This document shows, one piece after another, positions 37,264 through 47,866 of a stretch of 64,000 nt of DNA. This stretch comes from Cucumis sativus. Its lineage: Eukaryota > Streptophyta > Magnoliopsida > Cucurbitales > Cucurbitaceae. How positions within the stretch are numbered: position 1 is the first letter of the stretch; the number at the start of each line of letters is the position of its first letter. The stretch lies in the NCBI RefSeq assembly GCF_000004075.3, contig NC_026659.2, positions 4,402,001-4,466,000 on the forward strand, given 5' to 3'. The position numbers and the translations under genes were made by a program. The notes beneath the pieces were generated by a model. It saw only the letters and a list, made by a program, of their open reading frames with translations, had not been told where the DNA came from and did not search any database.

Positions 37264-38084
37264 GATATTAATATTTTTTATAAAAATAAATACTTTAGTG
37301 TATATATGATATATATAACAAAACATTCGTAAACTTCTTGACATATTCTATATTTAATAAAAACTATAGGAGATGATTGTAACAAATATGATATAAGATT
37401 ATAATAACTTTATTCCAGTGTTCTAATTCAATATTGTAACGTCTCAAATTATTTATAATTAACATTATTTCAAAATTCTCATTAGTTTGTTACAATATTT
37501 ACTTTTTTTTTTCAAACTAAAACAGTTTACATATCAAACACATTATTATAACCAAAATTAAAATAATCTACATCACAAACATAAATTATATACTATAATC
37601 CAACTAAATATAATAATTTAATACTATAATTAATAAATAATTTCTTATCCTAATTAAACATCTCACAAATATTCAACAACCTATTATGCTAAGATTTAAG
37701 AATCTATTAGATAATTATATTAAAATTTTATTGAGATGTTTGACGTTTAAAAAATTTATTATATGAAAGTTTAAAGTTGAAAAGCATACTAGATGAAAAA
37801 CTTATGATTGAACTAGATTAATTATACCAATCAACTTTTGGTAAAGCTACAAAGTATTCAACGATGATTTAATAGCACTTCGAGGCAAGTAATAAGAAAA
37901 CAATAATAAAAAGAGAAACTTGTACTTATAGTTTTAATTTACTCCAATTTATGTCCATTAAGTTCATAATTAATGATGTAATATGGCTTAGTAATGACAA
38001 TTACTACTCCTAGTCACATATCTTAAGTCAAATCATTCAATTATTAATTTTTTATAAACACATTCATCATATACAAAACTACTT
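33126..38084. other. Gene desert, central part
   Basis: No gene found. Contains AT microsatellites at about 33752-33778 and 37225-37256, a GA-rich tract just upstream (32447-32497), a poly-A run near 37039-37059, and one GC-richer spot at 35525-35585 holding TGACGTCA (35531-35538) and ACCGGTCCGG. Confidence 0.5.
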
Positions 38085-38640
38085 TTTTAGTCTCTTCCAG
38101 TTTGAATGAAAATGTACTTTTGATTCCTAAGTTTTAAAATTGGGACATTTTAGTGCACGAATTTATAACCATAGACTCATTTATTACATTTTTAGTGCCT
38201 GAATTTTAAAAAATATAGGTTTGTAAAGTTCTAAAAGTACAGTGTGAATTTGATTTTTAAAAAAATAATTGTATGATATTTAAAATTTTAAAAAATAGTT
38301 TGAGAGATTTTATAAATTTTAGTGGTTATTATTCTAACTTAAAATATCATATAATTATTTAAGGTCATTTTTAAAAATAACAAAATAAATTAAAATATTT
38401 ATATAACAAAATTTCTAATTCTATCAATGATAGTTATTTATCACTATAACATATCAATAACTATCAGATATAATTTGCATTATAAATATTTTGTAAAATT
38501 CGCTATTTTCTAATTTTTTTTGAACTACCTTTTAAACCTATTTCTAAAAACTCATAAACTAAAATGGTATATTTTAAAAAGTCAGAAATCAAACGCACAT
38601 ATTCATCAAAATCTAAAGACTAAAAAAGTAATTTTTTCTA
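38085..38640. mobile_element. Fold-back/MITE-like element, family 3 copy 2, carrying a nested insertion
   Basis: Collinear with 32770-33125: left phrases TTTTAGTCTCTTCCAGTTTG and TTTTAGTGCACGAATTTATA, right end ATCAAAATCTAAAGACTAAA. The conserved stretch ATATCATATAATTATTTAA (ending 38359) is continued only at TTTTAAACCTA (38531), because a family 1 element sits between. Confidence 0.65.
38361..38529. mobile_element. MITE-like element, family 1 copy 3, nested
   Basis: Internal motifs ATCAATGATAGTTATTTATCACT and ends TTTTAAAAATAACAAAAT and ATTCGCTATTTTCTAATT mark family 1. It interrupts the family 3 element at 38085-38640 and is therefore younger than it. Confidence 0.6.
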
Positions 38641-40500
38641 CACTTTATTGTAAGAAAAACAATTCATGAACATTAAAAAAAGAGTAACAAAATATCATTG
38701 TTATTCCAAAACATAGGACATAACTATACCTAACTTTCATAATCCAATACTTAAGTTAATTAGTAAAAAAAACGTGAAAGCTAATTAAGAAGTTCGAGAG
38801 TCAAATTCAAGCTACCTCAAATAAAACTATAGAACTCTAGAAATAGATGTGATGGTTTAGGTCACAAATTTCTTAGTTATTTTCGTCTATAATGATATCT
38901 ATGTATTTTATAAACTTGGTTTATTTATAGATTTGTGAGAAAAAAGAAAGTATATATTACAAAATACACAAAATTATATAAAAAATAGCATGCTACATGA
39001 CCCTAAGGCCTATTATCGAAAGTTTGAAACATTCAACATATGAAGAAGCACAAGAACAACGTTACTATTAAATTTATGAATATTATTCTAAGTGTCAGCC
39101 GTTACTTATACTATATACATTATAATAATATAATATTTGCTTTTTTTTTCTTCTTATGAGAAAGTCGTGAAGCCAATAGATAATTAGTCAATCTCCACAC
39201 AATAAAGATACCAAACAATATCATGATCAACTCCATCAGATTAATTAATAAGAATTAGTCTTTGGAATTTATTTATTTAAAATAAAATGTTATTTATTTG
39301 GCCATTTATATATTTTAATTTAATTAATTTGGTTAATTATTTCAAATGATGACTTGTTTTACAATCCAGTGCTTTATAATCAACTGTATCAATAATATTA
39401 AATAAAAATTATTATTTCAAATTGGTTTAGAGAAAAAGCCTAAATTTTGGTTTTAATTATTGTTGATGTAAATGTGAGTTTTGAAATTAGTCAATTTTGA
39501 TATTATTAGGGTTTAAGTTTTGACACAAGCCATCTTCAATTATTAGTATTGTAATTGGGAGATTTTATCTACTCTTCAAGCAAGGTGTGTACATAATATT
39601 ATGAAAATATTAAGAAAAACCAACAAACTAATACTCTAATTACATTCAAAACCAAGATAAAAACAATATTTTAAGTATACTATTATTGATATCAAGTTTG
39701 TGTTACAAATAAATAGTAATTTTCATTCACTTGTTACATCAATTAAATATCGAACATATATGTAAACTTATGGATCAATAAAACGGATGAATTTTCAAGT
39801 GTATAGAGAAATCGTACTAAGTCCACTAAGTTGATTGTCTCCCAAGTCCTTACACATTATTGTTAGTCCATCATTCCATATCTTATCATATATACCAAGG
39901 GTATGCATCAATTGTGTCTTAATCAATATATCTTATTGAATGAACATATTTCCAATTTTTATAGGTAAATGATGTCCAACTCATCAAATTAAAAACATGG
40001 GTATCACATCTTACAATATAATAATATGTGTGATAAAGTCAAGTTCACAATTTCAATGTTAGTAAATACCTTTAATTAACAAAACTTATTGCAAGTCAAT
40101 TGAGATCATGTTAACCTAAATCATACATCACTACTTAAACACACTATTTAAGTTAGAAGTTTGAATTCTAATATTCATTTTTTAAAAAAAAAAAAACTTA
40201 AACTTTAAAAATGATATTAACTAAAATTTCAAATTAATTCTTATGTTTATCTTAGCTTGAAGTTGGTTAATAATTAATCTATGGTTATATTTGAACATAC
40301 ACTAATGTTAATTGAGTGAAACTTTGGTTGACAGATCCATAATTAATTATTCCTAAACAAGGAAAAAGAAAATATGCCTCCAATTATATTAATGTGTTTC
40401 CGAAATTAAAATAAGTATAAACATAACACAAAGTTGAGTCAGTCAATGATTCTTTAGTCTAAGAATGCTGTTTGAAATCAACTCTTCATCTTCCTTCGTT
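38641..40500. other. Gene desert ending at the EXO70 promoter
   Basis: AT-rich with no gene or repeat that I can name. Confidence 0.5.
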
Positions 40501-40503
40501 GTC

Positions 40504-40602
40504 TATAAAAATCCCTTCACACTTCAATTGTTCTAACAGCCATAGCCATCTCTTAAAGCTTTTTCTCTCTCTCTCTCTCTTTCTCTCCTAATTTCAGTTC
40601 CA
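40504..40602 (+). promoter_or_regulatory. TATA box and CT-rich leader of EXO70
   Basis: TATAAAAA at 40504-40511 lies about 90 bp before the ATG. A (CT)n-rich stretch at 40561-40590 is typical of plant 5' UTRs. Transcription should start near 40535. Confidence 0.75.
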
Positions 40603-42462
40603 ATGATACTCTCAGAGCCCCCTAAGAGTAACAACACCACCAAATTAATGCACATAAAAGAATTTTTTGGCTTCTCCCACTCTTCCTCTCCAAAATCCAT
40701 CCACTCCTCTTCTACTTTCACCAACTCTCCTCGTCGGAGACTCCCGCCGCCGACCTATGACCCATCTGAGTCCGCTGCCATGGAAGAGGCCATCGTAAAC
40801 TCAGAACCCATCATTACGAAATGGGACCCCGATGCTTCTGAGTTCAACAGAATCACCTTCCTCTTCCGCCATGGCAGAGCCGAATCTGAGGAGTTTCTCA
40901 ACTCTGTCAACAGTCTCCGACGAGCAATGGACTTCTTTATTTCGGCAAATTCCACCTCGTCTGTTCTTGTTATTGCTCAGAAGTTGATGCAGGCCGCTAT
41001 GAGACGATTGGAGAAGGAGTTTTACCAGATTTTGAGTGAGAATCGCCAGAATCTCGATCCTGAATCCATCTCCAGCAGATCCTCTGACCGGTCAACGGCC
41101 GAAGGGGAAACTGTTGGGGATTCTATAACTGAATTCGATAGAGTTTCGGCGGATTTGAAATCCATTGCGGATTGTATGATTGATTCTGGGTATGGGAAAG
41201 AGTGTGTTAAAATTTATAAAGTAATCCGAAAATCTATTGTTGATGAAACTCTGTACCGTCTGGGAACAGAGAAATTCAAACTTTCGAGAATTTTGAAATG
41301 GAGTTGGGATTCGCTCGAGAACATAATCAAGAACTGGATGAACTCGGTTAAAATCGCGGTGAATACTCTGTTTCGTGGCGAAAGATTTCTCTGCGATCAT
41401 GTTTTTTCGAGATCGGAAAGAATCAGAGAGTCCTGTTTTTATGAGATCACAAAAGAAGGTGCAATCACTTTATTCAAATTCCCGGAATTAGTCGCAAAAG
41501 GGAAGAAAGATTCCGACAAAATCTTCATATTAATGGAGCTTTACGATGCGAATTCTGACGTATTACCGGAAATCGAACTCATATTCGACTCTGTCTCAAC
41601 GTCCGTCATTAGAACTCAAGCACAAACGTCAATGACGAAACTCGCTGATTCAATCCGCGACATCCTTTGCGAATTTGAATCAACAATTCAAAAAGATTCA
41701 TCAAAAAACCCAACTCCCGGCGGCGGAATCCACCCATTAACCCAATCAGCAATGAGTTACATCTCCTCTCTCGGAGATTACGCCTCAACCCTCTCCGACA
41801 TCCTCACCGTCGAAAACTCCCCAATTCCGTCGTCATACATGGAAACCATCGCCGCCGACGACGCACTCTCATCGCCGGTGGCTGCGCAACTGGGCTGGCT
41901 AATTCTAGTCCTTCTCTGTAAACTAGACACAAAAGCCGAGGTATACAGAGACGTATCGTTATCATACTTATTCCTAGCAAACAACTTGAATTTCATCGTG
42001 AAAACGGTGGCGACGACGAATCTAAAGATGCTAATCGGTGGCGAGTGGGTGGCGAATCATAGAACCAAAGTGAAGGTGTATGCAACGAACTACGAAGCGA
42101 CGGCGTGGAACAGAGTGATAAAGTCGTTGCCGGAGAGAGGGTCGGAAGAAGTGGGGTCGCCGGAGACGGCGGAGGAGGGGTTGAAGAGGTTTAATGCGGC
42201 GTTTGAAGAGGCTTATCGAAAACAAACGTCGTGGAGAGTGGAGGACGGGAATCTGAGAGATGAACTGAAGGTGTCGATAGCGAGAAAAATAGTGCCGATC
42301 TACAGAGAGTTTTACGAGGGATGTATTGAGAGAATGAATGTGAATGTGGGCGTGAGATTTTCGCCGGATGATTTGGGTAACTATTTGTCGGATTTGTTTC
42401 ATGGGGTTTCTTCTTCGGGGAGTTCTTCATCATCATCTTCTTCTTCTGCATTGAAGAGATGA
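40603..42462 (+). CDS. EXO70: EXO70 exocyst subunit, probably EXO70H clade
   Basis: Subunit of the exocyst, which tethers secretory vesicles to the plasma membrane; EXO70 binds membrane phosphoinositides. A single exon encodes 619 residues, a usual length, and intronless genes are normal for most plant EXO70 clades. The N-terminus (to about residue 50) is Ser/Pro-rich and probably disordered. Then follows the helical region with ESIITKWDP-type sequence (here SEPIITKWDPDASEF) and RHGRAESEEFLNSVNSLRRA, and the Exo70 domain from about residue 230 to 600. LANNLNFIVKTV is a typical conserved stretch near residue 460. The C-terminus ends in a polyserine run from TCA/TCT repeats. The first ATG is chosen because a TATA box and CT-rich leader precede it; a second Met at residue 16 is possible. 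Clade H is inferred from the N-terminal organisation and is less certain. Confidence 0.95.
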   Translation: MILSEPPKSNNTTKLMHIKEFFGFSHSSSPKSIHSSSTFTNSPRRRLPPPTYDPSESAAMEEAIVNSEPIITKWDPDASEFNRITFLFRHGRAESEEFLNSVNSLRRAMDFFISANSTSSVLVIAQKLMQAAMRRLEKEFYQILSENRQNLDPESISSRSSDRSTAEGETVGDSITEFDRVSADLKSIADCMIDSGYGKECVKIYKVIRKSIVDETLYRLGTEKFKLSRILKWSWDSLENIIKNWMNSVKIAVNTLFRGERFLCDHVFSRSERIRESCFYEITKEGAITLFKFPELVAKGKKDSDKIFILMELYDANSDVLPEIELIFDSVSTSVIRTQAQTSMTKLADSIRDILCEFESTIQKDSSKNPTPGGGIHPLTQSAMSYISSLGDYASTLSDILTVENSPIPSSYMETIAADDALSSPVAAQLGWLILVLLCKLDTKAEVYRDVSLSYLFLANNLNFIVKTVATTNLKMLIGGEWVANHRTKVKVYATNYEATAWNRVIKSLPERGSEEVGSPETAEEGLKRFNAAFEEAYRKQTSWRVEDGNLRDELKVSIARKIVPIYREFYEGCIERMNVNVGVRFSPDDLGNYLSDLFHGVSSSGSSSSSSSSSALKR

Positions 42463-45070
42463 GGTGGCATGGAGATGCCCACGTGTCAAATTGTATAAAA
42501 TTTGAATTTTCTGAGCTGGATATGTTTATTTATTTTTAAATAATAATACATAAAGTCAAAAATGACTTTTGGTTTGCAAATTTTGAGCCTATGCTATGGT
42601 TTTGGTTGTTGGTAAATATGGTCTCTAAGGTGTGAAGAGGGAGTTTCAATTTGGTGATTTTAAGAGTTCCAATTTGATTTTTTTTGGGGTCAAATTTGAC
42701 AAAATACAATATTGAATATGTGAGATTAATAATATTGGGAACTAGAATATATAAATTAATAAAATAATGTTGGGAATTAGAATATATTGAAAAAAAATGT
42801 ACTTGTGTTTCTTAGAATGTTTGTAACATGAAATATATCCCACTACTTCCATTTATAATTTGATAATTTTATGAACTCTATATTGTTATTATAAAATATG
42901 TTGTCGTGATAAGTAATGAATAGAGAAAAAAAAGTAACTTTCGAGTTCCACTCTTCTTTTTTCTCTCTTTTCTCATTTTTGGCACATATAAGGTTAATGG
43001 ATCTCAACTATTTACTGGACTATGATTGGGCCTCAAACGTTACATAGTTTTGGGCCTAACCAATATAGAAAGACAACTTGATTCAATTTCAACGTGGCTA
43101 TTAGAGAATTCTTTTACCATGCTCTCATTTTCGGTTATTTTAGAAATAAAGATTTAGAGAAAACACATAATACATATATACTATTTAATGTATTTGATAG
43201 TATATAAATATTTTATTAGTATATACATCTATATATATTAATTGTATTAATAAATTCTTGAAGAGACAATTGACAATGACAAATACCTGATGATGTTTCG
43301 TCCATTGTCATCCTCTCACCGAAAATAAAATGTTGAGTTGGTCAACTAAAAAAATTAGAATTCCTTCTAAAATTGAGTTGTTAAATGTGATCGTTGGGAA
43401 CGTGTTAAACATAACCAAAAGCGATGCAAGCTTTCTTTACTAAACTAGTTTTTTCTTTTTTCTTTTATTAGATTTTTATTATATTGTTTCAAACTTTTAT
43501 TTTGTGTATACTCATAAATAAGTTTTTAATTCAATTAATTTATTTTTCAAAATTTTCCATCTACGGTTACTAATGACATATATCACATATACTCGTGATA
43601 AAGTTTTATCAATCATGTCTCTGGAAACAAATTTTCATAAACATTTAGTTTTAAAATATATGTCCTATTATTACATATAATCACGAATCTCAACAATTTA
43701 TCATATATCACATATACTCTCACCATAAACCTTTATTTATAAAATAGATTACATATACTCCTCGTAAACTTGTATTTCTAAAATATTTTACATATACTCA
43801 TCGTAAACCTTTATTTCTAAATATATACCTTTTTATTTCCAATATAATGCAATTAAACCAATTGAACATGTTCTCTCCATTCAATTGAACGTATTCGTTT
43901 CAAATATACTAAATGATTTTTATCTTCTTTATTGTGAGACATAGTTGTCTTCAATGCCCAAATTTTGGTTACTTCAAAATTGAAGAAATCTTAAATTTTT
44001 CGCTTTCAAAATCTACGTATACATTTTTTTGCTAATCGAGTTAACATTTTGTTTGAATATCTACAATATACTCAATATACCCTAATCTTTATATGATACG
44101 AATATACATTCTTACTAACCTGAAATTTCTCTCCAAAGTGTGTCGAAAGTTGATTGGTTCAATTGGTCGTGGAGTATGTTCTTCTTCACTGCCAATATTT
44201 CACCAAATCTTCTACTATCTAGAGGCTTTTATGAAGAGAATGGAAGGAATAGAGTATCGTTGTCGAAGAAGGAAATTTTCAAGCGTTATTTCAATTTTCC
44301 TAAAACGTAACCTACGTCTATGACCTGATTTTCCTCCTTGTCAATCCATCTTCTATTTGACATATTTTTGTTTATAAATTCAAATTAATAATACAAATGA
44401 GTATATATGTAATTTGAGCCCTACTTTTATGTAATATTTAGGCCCATTAAGAACAGTACATGTGAAAATTATTGGAAACAGAAGTGCATCATGAAATATC
44501 AGATAGCATTTTATGTCTTCTTAGTTAAAGCTAAAAAAGAGTAGAGAATACATATATTGGGTTTGATCCATTTTTTTCGTGTAATAGGGTGAATCGTAAA
44601 TTTAGTACGTGCTTCATTTCTAGAAATAAGAGATGGTGTGTGGTTGGATAGTATGTCTCACCACCTAAGTATGTTGTGGATTTTTAGGCTCATTTTTCTA
44701 ACATGGTGTGGATGGTTACTAGTTAATGAAAGTTAGTTTTTTAAAAATGTTATTTTATTATTTATCGATAAAACTAGGGTATGGGAGAAATAATCCATAA
44801 AAGTAGGGCAATGAAGATGTGTATTTGGTACGCGGTCAATTGCGTGAGGCATCTACGAGTTCGTGCCACATCACCACATTTACACTCGCCTACTAACATG
44901 TCTATATCTTCCTCATCTTGACAAACTTCTTTTCACACACACCCATGCATATATGTATTCAATAAAAACAGATAATAATTTATTTTAGTATATGGTAGTC
45001 AAAACAGATAATTAGATAATTGAGATAGCAAATTTTATTATATTTTCTTTTCTAAATATTTTAGTTCTTC
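42463..45070. other. Intergenic region downstream of EXO70
   Basis: The first part is the EXO70 3' UTR. The remainder is AT-rich; between about 43560 and 43830 the words CATATACTC-CGTAAAC-TTTATTTCTAAA recur imperfectly. A 76-codon ORF at 44093-44323 has no similarity that I recognise. Confidence 0.45.
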
Positions 45071-45475
45071 TTCCCCACCTCCACAGAACCATACCGGGGC
45101 CGCCTCCGTCGAACAGCGACGAGCTTGACCGACGCACCATCCAAGTTCAAGCCGGTGGCCCTCCGTCTGCCACATAACAAAAGTTAAAAAGTCAGAAGCA
45201 CACCCGTCGCCATGGAAGAACCTCCATTCTCATCTGTAAATTTTCCATCGATCTTAGCATGTTTTCATCATTCTTTCTTCCCAACCACCAAGGGACCCAC
45301 CACTCTCCAACATTTTTCTCCTTTCTGCAAAACCCCTAAATCCTACGTGCCGTCATCTCACCATGACGCATCAATTCCTACAGCCTTAAATCTCTCTCTT
45401 TCCTTCATGTGGCAATGGGAGAGGAAGCTCTGTTCTCCTTATCAACGCTACATAAGAAGAAACTTGCCTCAAATG
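45071..45475 (+). other. GC-richer block, possible leader exon or small gene upstream of KCS
   Basis: This block is richer in G and C than its surroundings. A reading frame opens at ATG 45212 in a good plant context (CGCCATGGAAG), runs 88 codons (starting MEEPPFSSVNFPSILACFHH) and meets a possible GT donor at 45476 after CTTGCCTCAAATG. I do not recognise the peptide. A plausible acceptor follows at about 45740 but does not extend the frame. It may be the first, partly non-coding exon of the KCS transcript or a separate short gene. Confidence 0.3.
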
Positions 45476-46388
45476 GTAATCGAATTTAACTTCATTGGTT
45501 AGGTTTGTAATGAGGTCAAAGTTTTAATCAATTCTTCAATGGAATTGTAATGGGGCCTTTCATTTACTTTAACAATCAGAAACTTGCATGCTTGATTATA
45601 TACCCATGTTATTAATTGCATACTCGATTTGAAAACATCTCATTCCTCTGTTTTTTTTTTTTTTTTTTTGGTTTGTTGTCTTGTAATTTTGATAATTCTG
45701 ATGTGATATCGATTTCCCTTTGTTTCATGATTGCTACCAGTTACCATACTGAATCTACCAGAGCCATTATCCATGTTACTGATTAGTTTCTTTGTAAAAT
45801 TCAACGTACTTATTTCCCTACTCTCTCTCTCTCTCTACTCACTATTGAGAATGGTTTGTTTCTCCTCAGTTAATGTATTAATCTTTAAGAGGAATTTTAA
45901 GAAATGGGACTGTCAAATTATAGATTTTTTAATCTACTTCCAATGGTTATTATGTAGCATTATCGACTAACTTTTGATCTCAAGGGACTATTTTGTTACC
46001 AACTACCCCAACTAACCAAAAACAGAGCAAAGAGAAAATTTCAGGTACTGTTTCCTTATGAAACGACAATTTTGAAGAATCCTCTTAATAATTAAACTGA
46101 AATTTATGACTTGCGTGTTTTGAACTTCTGAAAACCAGATGTTAGTTTTCTAAGGGGATCATATTCTATGCTATTTAGTAAGTTTTCTTGTAATATTGGG
46201 AGCATGTACCGTGTTTTAACCATATGAGGTGGGTGGGTTGGTTACCGTTTGTCTCAGAGTCTTTTATTGGCCCATCAAAATTTAATGGCACTTTTTATAA
46301 ACCAAACTATTTACAGCCTGGAATTCTCATCTCTTTGTGAGCAAAGTAATTACATGGCTGTCTTAGTTGGTACAGAGCTTGAATATGT
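45476..46388. other. AT-rich stretch upstream of the second KCS
   Basis: Poly-T run at 45651-45669 and pyrimidine tracts. A second short ORF (45731-45970) is hydrophobic and not recognised. It could be an intron of a transcript starting in the 45.1-kb block. Confidence 0.35.
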
Positions 46389-46398
46389 TATATATATA
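46389..46398 (+). promoter_or_regulatory. TATA-like box of the second KCS gene
   Basis: TATATATATA 59 bp before the ATG of the KCS at 46457. AT-rich sequence makes chance matches likely, but the distance suits a core promoter. Confidence 0.5.
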
Positions 46399-46456
46399 CA
46401 CTCAATAGAATGAGAAGAGCCAACTGAAACTTGATCTCCTCACTCTCACTCTGTCC

Positions 46457-47866
46457 ATGGAGATTTTCGTACCAGTATGTTTGCTATCTCTTTTCTATGT
46501 TTTCTTCTACATTTGGAAGTTGATTCTGCAAAGGAGAGGGCAGTGCTGCTACTTGTTAGGGTATGAATGCTATAAAGCTAGTGAAGACAGGAAGCTGGGG
46601 ATAGAATCCTGTATAAATATTATCTTGAGGAACAATAACCTGGGGCTTGAAGAATACAGATACCTACTCAAAAGCATAGTCAATTCGGGATTAGGTGGAG
46701 AAACATATGGCCCAAGAAACGTAATTGCAGGCACAGAAGAAAACCCTTCTCTATCAGAAGCTATTTCGGAGATGGATGATGTATTTTCAAGTATACTTGA
46801 CAAGCTCTTCGCTAAGACGGGTGTTTCACCATCTGACATAGATATACTTGTTGTGAATGTGTCTTTGTTCTCACCAGCACCCTCGTTGACTGCTCGAATA
46901 ATAAACCGTTACAAGATGAAGGAAGACATCAAGGCCTTCAACCTCTCTGGGATGGGTTGCAGTGCAAGTATTGTTGCTATTGATCTTGTGAAACACTTGT
47001 TCAAGACAAACAGGAATGCTTATGCTGTTGTTGTTAGTACAGAATCTATAGGGCCAAATTGGTATAGTGGAAAGGAACAGCCTATGATGCTCACGAACTG
47101 TTTGTACCGTTCGGGAGGTTGTTCAATGCTCTTGACAAACAATGCAGCTCTGAAGCACTCTGCTTTGCTTAAACTTAAATGCATTCTTCGAACGCATCTG
47201 GGATCAAGCAATGAAGCATATGGATGTTCCATTCAAGTTGAAGACGACCATGGTCACCGAGGTTTTCGTCTTACCAAACACATAAAAGCTGTTGCAACTC
47301 AAGCTCTCACCTTCAACCTTCAAAGTCTACTGCCTAGAATTTTACCATTAAGGGAACTAATTCGCTATGCCATCCTAACTCATCCACTTTACAAACTTGT
47401 CGACAGAAACATAGAAGCAAAGAAAGTACGTTTGAATCTGAAGACTGGAGTCGACCACTTTGGGATACCACCAACTGAAAGGGCAGTCATCGATGGACTC
47501 GGTAAGAGCTTAGGCCTGAGTGATTATGACCTAGAACCTGCAAGAATGGCACTCCATAGATTTGGAAACACATCTACAGGTGGCCTTTGGTATGTTTTGG
47601 GCTACATGGAAGCCAAAAAAAGGCTTAAAAAGGGTGACAAGGTTCTGATGATAAGCTTTGGAGCAGGCTATGAATGCAACAGCTGTGTTTGGGAGGTAAT
47701 GAGCAACTTAAAAGATGACAATGTCTGGAAAGACTGTATCCTTAGCTACCCTACAAAAAACACCAAGCATCCGCTTGCAGAGAAGTGCAGTTGGCTCAAC
47801 GATGAGCGTCTATCTTTCGTTAAGTTCGACGACGTAAAACAAACTCTACAGCAACAAATTCTTTGA
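46457..47866 (+). CDS. 3-ketoacyl-CoA synthase-like, catalytic His replaced by Pro
   Basis: Member of the elongase condensing-enzyme family, 469 residues in a single exon, closest in layout to the KCS at 6.0-8.2 kb (KCS12/19-like). An N-terminal hydrophobic segment (about residues 4-24) anchors it in the ER. The nucleophile Cys168 is present in [10 protein letters not shown], as are the lesser histidines His334 and His367 and Asn371 ([10 protein letters not shown]). The motif that normally reads [13 protein letters not shown] reads HFGIPPTERAVID here: the family's catalytic His (His391 in FAE1, equivalent to His303 of chalcone synthase) is Pro338, and the following Gly-Gly is gone. All else is well conserved and the frame is open, so this is not an ordinary dying gene. 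It may be inactive as a synthase, act as a non-catalytic partner, or use altered chemistry. Family certain; activity doubtful. Confidence 0.93.
   Translation: MEIFVPVCLLSLFYVFFYIWKLILQRRGQCCYLLGYECYKASEDRKLGIESCINIILRNNNLGLEEYRYLLKSIVNSGLGGETYGPRNVIAGTEENPSLSEAISEMDDVFSSILDKLFAKTGVSPSDIDILVVNVSLFSPAPSLTARIINRYKMKEDIKAFNLSGMGCSASIVAIDLVKHLFKTNRNAYAVVVSTESIGPNWYSGKEQPMMLTNCLYRSGGCSMLLTNNAALKHSALLKLKCILRTHLGSSNEAYGCSIQVEDDHGHRGFRLTKHIKAVATQALTFNLQSLLPRILPLRELIRYAILTHPLYKLVDRNIEAKKVRLNLKTGVDHFGIPPTERAVIDGLGKSLGLSDYDLEPARMALHRFGNTSTGGLWYVLGYMEAKKRLKKGDKVLMISFGAGYECNSCVWEVMSNLKDDNVWKDCILSYPTKNTKHPLAEKCSWLNDERLSFVKFDDVKQTLQQQIL

Noticed and set aside
40755-42451. Minus-strand ORFs of up to 123 codons opposite EXO70.
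   Set aside because: Shadows of a long single-exon gene.
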